Part shown: positions 60,376 to 64,000 of the stretch, in pieces
How the letters are laid out: each line of letters starts with the position of its first letter
Position numbering within the stretch: the first letter of the stretch is position 1
Source: Streptomyces sp. PH10-H1
GTDB taxonomy: Bacteria; Actinomycetota; Actinomycetes; Streptomycetales; Streptomycetaceae
Assembly: GCF_030063355.1 (NCBI RefSeq)
Contig: NZ_JASISZ010000048.1
Location: 1-64,000, forward strand
Direction of reading: 5' to 3'
DNA: 64,000 nucleotides
Translations under genes and position numbers: made by a program
The notes under the pieces: generated by a model
Told to the model about the DNA's origin: nothing
The model's input: only the letters and a program-made list of their open reading frames with translations
The model's database searches: none

Positions 60376-61143
60376 GTGACGATCTGGGAGGCACTCGCCG
60401 TCTTCGCGGCGGGACTCGGCGCGGGCACCATCAACACCATCGTCGGCTCCGGCACCCTGATCACCTTCCCGGTACTCCTCGCCGTCGGCCTCCCGCCGGT
60501 CACCGCGAATGTCTCCAACGCCCTCGGCCTGGTGCCCGGTTCACTCAGCGGGGCCATCGGCTACCGCCGCGAACTGCGCGGCCAGCGCCGGCGGGTCATC
60601 CGGCTCGGCTCCACCGCCCTGGCCGGCGGCCTGTCCGGCGCGATCCTGCTCCTGACGCTGCCGTCCACGGCGTTCGGCGCGATCGTCCCCGTACTGATCG
60701 GCCTCGCCGTGGTCCTGGTCGTCGTGCAGCCCCGTCTCGCCCGCGCCGTCAAAGCCCGCCGCGAACGCGACGGCACGGACGTCCCCACCGACGGCGGCCC
60801 GCCGCTGCTGACCGGCCTCTTCCTCGCCAGCATGTACGGCGGCTACTTCGGGGCCGCCCAGGGCGTCCTCTATCTGTCGCTGATGGGCCTGCTGCTCCAT
60901 GACGACCTGCAGCGCATCAACGGCGTCAAGAACATCCTGGGCATGCTCGTCAACGGGATCGCCGCCGTCTTCTTCCTCTTCGTCGCCGACTTCAACTGGG
61001 CCGCCGTCGGCCTCATCGCCGCCGGCGCCACCCTCGGCGGCATCTTCGGCGCCCGCATCGGCCGCCGGCTGCCGCCGGGCGCGCTGCGGGGTGTCATCGT
61101 CGTCGTCGGCATCGTGGCGATCGTCCAACTCGTGCTCAAGTAA
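60376..61143 (+). CDS. TSUP (TauE/SafE) family sulfite/sulfonate exporter
   Basis: This is a 255-residue protein from GTG 60376, with about eight membrane helices. GTINTIVGSGTLITFPVLLAVGLPPVTANVSNALGLVPGSLSGAIGYRRELRG is the TSUP N-terminal motif and GGYFGAAQGVLYLSLMGLLLHDDLQRINGVKNILG the second repeat, matching the two-half fold. It exports sulfite, sulfonates or related anions. No linked sulfur gene is evident. Confidence 0.88.
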   Translation: MTIWEALAVFAAGLGAGTINTIVGSGTLITFPVLLAVGLPPVTANVSNALGLVPGSLSGAIGYRRELRGQRRRVIRLGSTALAGGLSGAILLLTLPSTAFGAIVPVLIGLAVVLVVVQPRLARAVKARRERDGTDVPTDGGPPLLTGLFLASMYGGYFGAAQGVLYLSLMGLLLHDDLQRINGVKNILGMLVNGIAAVFFLFVADFNWAAVGLIAAGATLGGIFGARIGRRLPPGALRGVIVVVGIVAIVQLVLK

Positions 61144-61193
61144 TCCGGTGCTCACGTGATCCGGGTCCGAACCCCCATCACGTGAGCACCGGA
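61144..61193. terminator. First of two strong stem-loops
   Basis: TCCGGTGCTCACGTGAT (61144-61160) pairs perfectly with 61177-61193 (17 bases). It begins right after the TSUP stop; the HNH gene is convergent. Confidence 0.8.
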
Positions 61194-61196
61194 CCC

Positions 61197-61233
61197 GGAC
61201 GGCGGGCCGCCACCCCTGGTAGGCCCGCCGTCC
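61197..61233. terminator. Second of two strong stem-loops
   Basis: GGACGGCGGGCC (61197-61208) pairs perfectly with GGCCCGCCGTCC (61222-61233) with a 13-base loop. It ends 14 bases before the end of the HNH gene. Confidence 0.75.
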
Positions 61234-61247
61234 GTGCACCGCCGGGA

Positions 61248-61751
61248 TCAGGCCGGCAGAGCCAGCCAGTCCGGCAGCACGGCATGATCCCTGATCCCCA
61301 GCGCCAGCAGCAGCGTGTCCGCCGGCGTCGGCTCGAACGGCTGGGCCAGCAGCCGCATCCCCGCCTGCTCCGGCGTCCGGTCCGCCTTGCGGTGGTTGTC
61401 CTCCGCACACGCGGCGACCGTGTTCAGCCAGGTGTCCCCGCCACCGTGCGAACGCGGTACGACATGGTCCACCGTGCTCGCCCGGCGACCGCAGTACGCG
61501 CACCGGTGCCGGTCACGCACCAGCACACCCCGCCGCGACCACGAGGCCCGTTGTCGGAACGGCACCCGGACGTATCTCCGCAGCCTGATCACCTGCGGAA
61601 CCGCGACCTCGACGGCGGCGGCGCGGATTCGCAGCCCCGGATGCGCCTGCTCGACGACGGCCTTCTCCTGCATCACGAGCACGACCGCACGCCGCAGCGA
61701 CACCGTCGACAGCGGCTCGAAACTCGCGTTCAGCACCAGCGTCTCACGCAT
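61248..61751 (-). CDS. HNH endonuclease domain protein
   Basis: This is a 167-residue protein from ATG 61751 with GAGG eight bases upstream; MGRGRIVEV... to 61784 lacks a site. The N-terminal region (LVLNASFEPLSTVSLRRAVVLVMQEKAVV) is shared by the actinobacterial HNH family. The HNH motif is DRHRCAYCGRRASTVDHVVPRSHGGGDTWLNTVAACAEDNHRKADRTP: two CxxC-type zinc pairs and the catalytic DHVVP His. It stands alone; such proteins may repair or restrict DNA, not proven here. Confidence 0.85.
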   Translation of the reverse strand: MRETLVLNASFEPLSTVSLRRAVVLVMQEKAVVEQAHPGLRIRAAAVEVAVPQVIRLRRYVRVPFRQRASWSRRGVLVRDRHRCAYCGRRASTVDHVVPRSHGGGDTWLNTVAACAEDNHRKADRTPEQAGMRLLAQPFEPTPADTLLLALGIRDHAVLPDWLALPA

Positions 61752-61948
61752 TCCGCCCACCTCAACGATCCGTCCCCGCCCCATGGCGAAGTGGATCCAC
61801 TGTGCCTGGCAGACCCCGCGCGGACAACGCAATATCCGTGCGGGGAAAGGGACGTGAGGGTGTGGGGGAGCCGCTGCCGGGCAGTGGGGAGCGCGCAGTG
61901 GACAGCGGAAATTCCGGACGAAAAGGGCCGGACGAAATGCCGAACGCC

Positions 61949-61985
61949 CCGGACGCTTCCCCCCGTGCGTAACGGAAGCGTCCGG
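61949..61985 (-). terminator. Stem-loop in the HNH-PEBP intergenic region
   Basis: CCGGACGCTTCC (61949-61960) pairs perfectly with GGAAGCGTCCGG (61974-61985), 13-base loop. It may terminate the PEBP-like gene on its strand, about 215 bases past its stop. The 448-base gap (61752-62199) otherwise shows no gene. Confidence 0.6.
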
Positions 61986-62199
61986 AGCGTACGGCAGCCG
62001 GCGCGGACACCGGGCGGGGAACGCCCGGTTCCGGCAGACGACTTGCATCGCGCGGGCGAGAACCACCACAACGCGACGCCCCGCCGCCCCCGCTACCGCG
62101 GTACCGACTGCCCGGTGATGGTGGGCCACCACCAGACAGGTACCACTGTGCGATTCGGGGCGCCGGGGCGCAACGCAATTAATCGAGGTGCGACGGCGC

Positions 62200-62739
62200 T
62201 CAGCTCCCGGCCGGTGCCTCGTACTCCCCGATCAGCTGGGCCCTGCCCAGCGCGTGGAAGCGCAGGTTGAAACCGATCGCGGCCGGCGAGGCGTCCGCGT
62301 CGGGTCCCAGTTTCCCGGCGTCCACCGCGTACACGGTGAAGACATAGCGGTGCGGGCCGTCCCCCGGCGGTGGAGCGGCCCCGCCGAAGTCCCGCGTCCC
62401 GTAGTCGTTCCGCACATGGAGCGCGCCCTCGGGCAGGCCCTTGAAGTCCCCGGTGCCGGCACCCGTCGGCAGCTCGGTGACCGTCACTGGGATATCGATG
62501 AGCGACCAGTGCCAGAAACCGCTGCCGGTCGGCGCGTCCGGGTCGAAACACGTCACGGCAAAGCTCTTCGTCCCCTCGGGGAAGCCCTCCCACCGCAACT
62601 GCGGCGAGGTGTTCCCGGCCGCGTACACCTGCTCGTCCTTCAACACCGCGCCCGGTGCCACGTCATCGCTCACCACCGTGAACGACGGCACCGGCGGATG
62701 GAACTCGTGGGGGAGCGGCCGCCGCTTCTGCTCGGTCAC
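62200..62739 (-). CDS. YbhB/YbcL family (phosphatidylethanolamine-binding-like) protein
   Basis: This is a 179-residue protein. Motifs TSPQLRWEGFPEGTKSFAVTCFDPDAPTGSGFWHWSLIDIPV, LPEGALHVRNDYGTRDFGGAAPPPGDGPHRYVFTVYAVDAGKLG show the PEBP fold with the DPDAP and GxHRY ligand-binding features. No signal peptide. The function of bacterial YbhB proteins is uncertain. It starts at ATG with a GGAGGTG site and stands alone. Confidence 0.88.
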   Translation of the reverse strand: MTEQKRRPLPHEFHPPVPSFTVVSDDVAPGAVLKDEQVYAAGNTSPQLRWEGFPEGTKSFAVTCFDPDAPTGSGFWHWSLIDIPVTVTELPTGAGTGDFKGLPEGALHVRNDYGTRDFGGAAPPPGDGPHRYVFTVYAVDAGKLGPDADASPAAIGFNLRFHALGRAQLIGEYEAPAGS

Positions 62740-62899
62740 CTCGACACCTCCTGATCGCGTGAACTGCTGGGGCTGTTGCCGGCTGCGACGGGCGCATGCC
62801 TCGGCGCACTGAGCCTAGAACCAGTTCCGCTTGCCGCCGACATTTACGGTCTCTACGAACGCGGAACCGCGGCGAACGGTTCCGGTACCCTCGTACCGC

Positions 62900-63598
62900 A
62901 TGATCGCCGATGCCGAAAGGACCCCGCTCGTCCGGTCCTTCTTCGACCGCCCGGTCCTCGACATCGCACCGGACCTGCTCGGCCGGATCCTCGTCCGCCG
63001 CACCGCGGACGGCCCGATCGAGTTGCGCCTGACCGAAGTAGAGGCATACGCGGGCCCCATCGACCCCGGATCGCACGCCTACCGGGGACGTACCGAACGC
63101 AACGCGGTGATGTTCGGACCGCCCGGCCACACGTATGTGTACTTCACCTACGGCATGTGGCACTGCCTCAACCTGGTGTGCGGCCCGGAGGGCACGGCCA
63201 GCGGTGTCCTGCTGCGCGGCGGCGAGATCACCCGGGGCGCGGACCTCGCCCGCAAGAACCGCCCCACCTCCCGCAAGGACACCGACCTCGCCCAGGGCCC
63301 GGCCCGGCTGGCCACCGCCCTCGCCGTCGACCGGTCCCTCAACGGAGCGGACGTCTGCGAACCCCCGGACGGTCCGCGCGCCGATTCGTCAGCCGGTCTG
63401 TCCGGCGATCCGCCCGCCGATCCGGCGGGGAGTCCGTTCCGGGTTCTGGCCGGCGCTCCGCCGGCCGCGGAGCTGATCCGTACCGGCCCCCGTACCGGCG
63501 TCGGCGGCGACGGCGCCGTCCACCCCTGGCGTTTCTGGATCGACGGCGACCCGACCGTCAGTCCCTACCGGGCGCACGCCCCGCGGCGCCGTAGTTAA
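62900..63598 (+). CDS. DNA-3-methyladenine glycosylase (AAG/MPG family)
   Basis: This is a 232-residue protein from ATG 62900. LRLTEVEAYAGPIDPGSHAYRGRTERNAVMFGPPGHTYVYFTYGMWHCLNLV is the catalytic region with the conserved Glu (TEVEAY) and Tyr/His pocket. It excises alkylated purines in base-excision repair. The start lacks a ribosome site; a TACCCT -10-like box lies 8 bases before, so leaderless initiation is plausible. An insertion rich in Asp/Pro/Ala (GPRADSSAGLSGDPPADPAGSP) occupies residues about 155-185. The earlier frame to 62831 is unlikely. Confidence 0.85.
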   Translation: MIADAERTPLVRSFFDRPVLDIAPDLLGRILVRRTADGPIELRLTEVEAYAGPIDPGSHAYRGRTERNAVMFGPPGHTYVYFTYGMWHCLNLVCGPEGTASGVLLRGGEITRGADLARKNRPTSRKDTDLAQGPARLATALAVDRSLNGADVCEPPDGPRADSSAGLSGDPPADPAGSPFRVLAGAPPAAELIRTGPRTGVGGDGAVHPWRFWIDGDPTVSPYRAHAPRRRS

Positions 63599-63711
63599 CG
63601 ACTGGCCGCGACCGCGTACCCTCGGACACGCTGTACGGACGCTGCGCGGACCGCCGCTGTGCGGCCGCGGAGAACCGACTCATCGCACTGACCCAAGGAG
63701 ACAAGAGACCC

Positions 63712-64000
63712 GTGACGGACATCGTCGACGAGCTGCAGTGGCGAGGGCTGATCGCCGTTTCCACTGACGAGGACGCATTGCGCAAGGCGTTCGCGGACGG
63801 CCCTGTCACGGTCTATTGCGGCTTCGACCCCACGGCGCCCAGCCTCCACCTGGGCAATCTGGTGCAGATCCTCACCATCCGGCGGCTGCAGCGCGCCGGT
63901 CACCGGCCGCTGGGCCTGGTCGGCGGTGCCACCGGTCTGATCGGCGATCCCAAGCCGTCGGCGGAACGGACGCTCAACGCCCCCGAGGTCGTCGCCGACT
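63712..64000 (+). CDS. tyrS: Tyrosyl-tRNA synthetase, N-terminal part
   Basis: The first 96 residues are present before the window edge. GTG 63712 follows AAGGAG by 11 bases. TVYCGFDPTAPSLHLGNLVQI carries the class I HIGH-like motif (HLGN) that binds ATP, and GATGLIGDPKPSAERTL is the next TyrRS block. It charges tRNA-Tyr. No T-box or leader was recognised upstream, where a 110-base gap follows the glycosylase. Confidence 0.93.
   Translation, partial: MTDIVDELQWRGLIAVSTDEDALRKAFADGPVTVYCGFDPTAPSLHLGNLVQILTIRRLQRAGHRPLGLVGGATGLIGDPKPSAERTLNAPEVVAD

Noticed and set aside
63599..63711. T-box riboswitch before tyrS
   Set aside because: The gap is too short for a canonical T-box and no T-box sequence or specifier stem was recognised.

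Overview
This window is GC-rich chromosomal DNA of a Streptomyces (or very close relative). The basis is the strong third-position GC bias, frequent GTG starts, and a run of Streptomyces-type genes: a chaplin, a streptophobe-type membrane protein, an SGM_5486-type microprotein, the Asp23/AmaP block, a ChpH-like surface peptide and a LAL-type LuxR regulator. Much of it is core chromosome (fabG-fabI, moaA, serB, tldD-tldE, kptA, tyrS). An accessory catabolic island (about 16.7-23.2 kb) and several small mobile or repeat elements interrupt it. I saw no CRISPR array, rRNA or tRNA.

Layout. 1-5 kb: tail of a class II aldolase, an alpha/beta hydrolase, an uncharacterised repeat-like protein, and a membrane-anchored zinc peptidase framed by two copies of a small palindromic-ended element (MITE-like, 3027-3190 and 4270-4507). 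5-8.4 kb: an ABC-F ATPase with a leaderless 7-residue upstream ORF, a small helix-turn-helix protein and an enoyl-CoA hydratase. 8.4-11.8 kb: an Asp23/Gls24 envelope-stress block with its membrane partners. 11.9-17.4 kb: SDR and GH15 glycosidase, SURF1, a zinc-ribbon-like small protein, a DEDDh exonuclease with BRCT domain, and a TetR regulator.

17.4-23.2 kb: a putative degradation operon (acetoacetate-decarboxylase-like protein, SDR, two ACMSD-type amidohydrolases). An IS110-family element interrupts it. The non-coding end of that element carries short matches to its own two termini and to the flanking target, as expected for a bridge RNA. 23.3-29.4 kb: small lipoprotein, giant LuxR ATPase regulator, an alkylglycerol-monooxygenase-like hydroxylase translationally coupled to a YhhN (lysoplasmalogenase-family) protein, and a zinc alcohol dehydrogenase. 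29.5-36.6 kb: subtilisin-like protease, DUF485 plus acetate/cation symporter, moaA, small proteins, kptA.

36.6-45.7 kb: tldE-tldD with a duplicated junction between them, an AA10 lytic polysaccharide monooxygenase, fabG-fabI (type II fatty acid synthesis), a divergent GntR/MFS pair with an evident operator, microproteins and a SixA-like phosphatase. 45.8-54.5 kb: serB, streptophobe protein, a double-FHA ABC transporter, a secreted lytic-transglycosylase-like protein, a divergent QueA homologue and an SDR. 54.7-64 kb: GAF histidine kinase with LuxR response regulator, chaplin, ABC ATPase, NfeD and SPFH/Band-7 membrane-quality proteins, TSUP exporter, HNH endonuclease, PEBP-like protein, 3-methyladenine glycosylase and the start of tyrS.

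No search or folding program was run. Family names rest on motifs read in the translations. Start codons were chosen from ribosome-binding sites, overlaps, or a -10 box placed for leaderless transcription.
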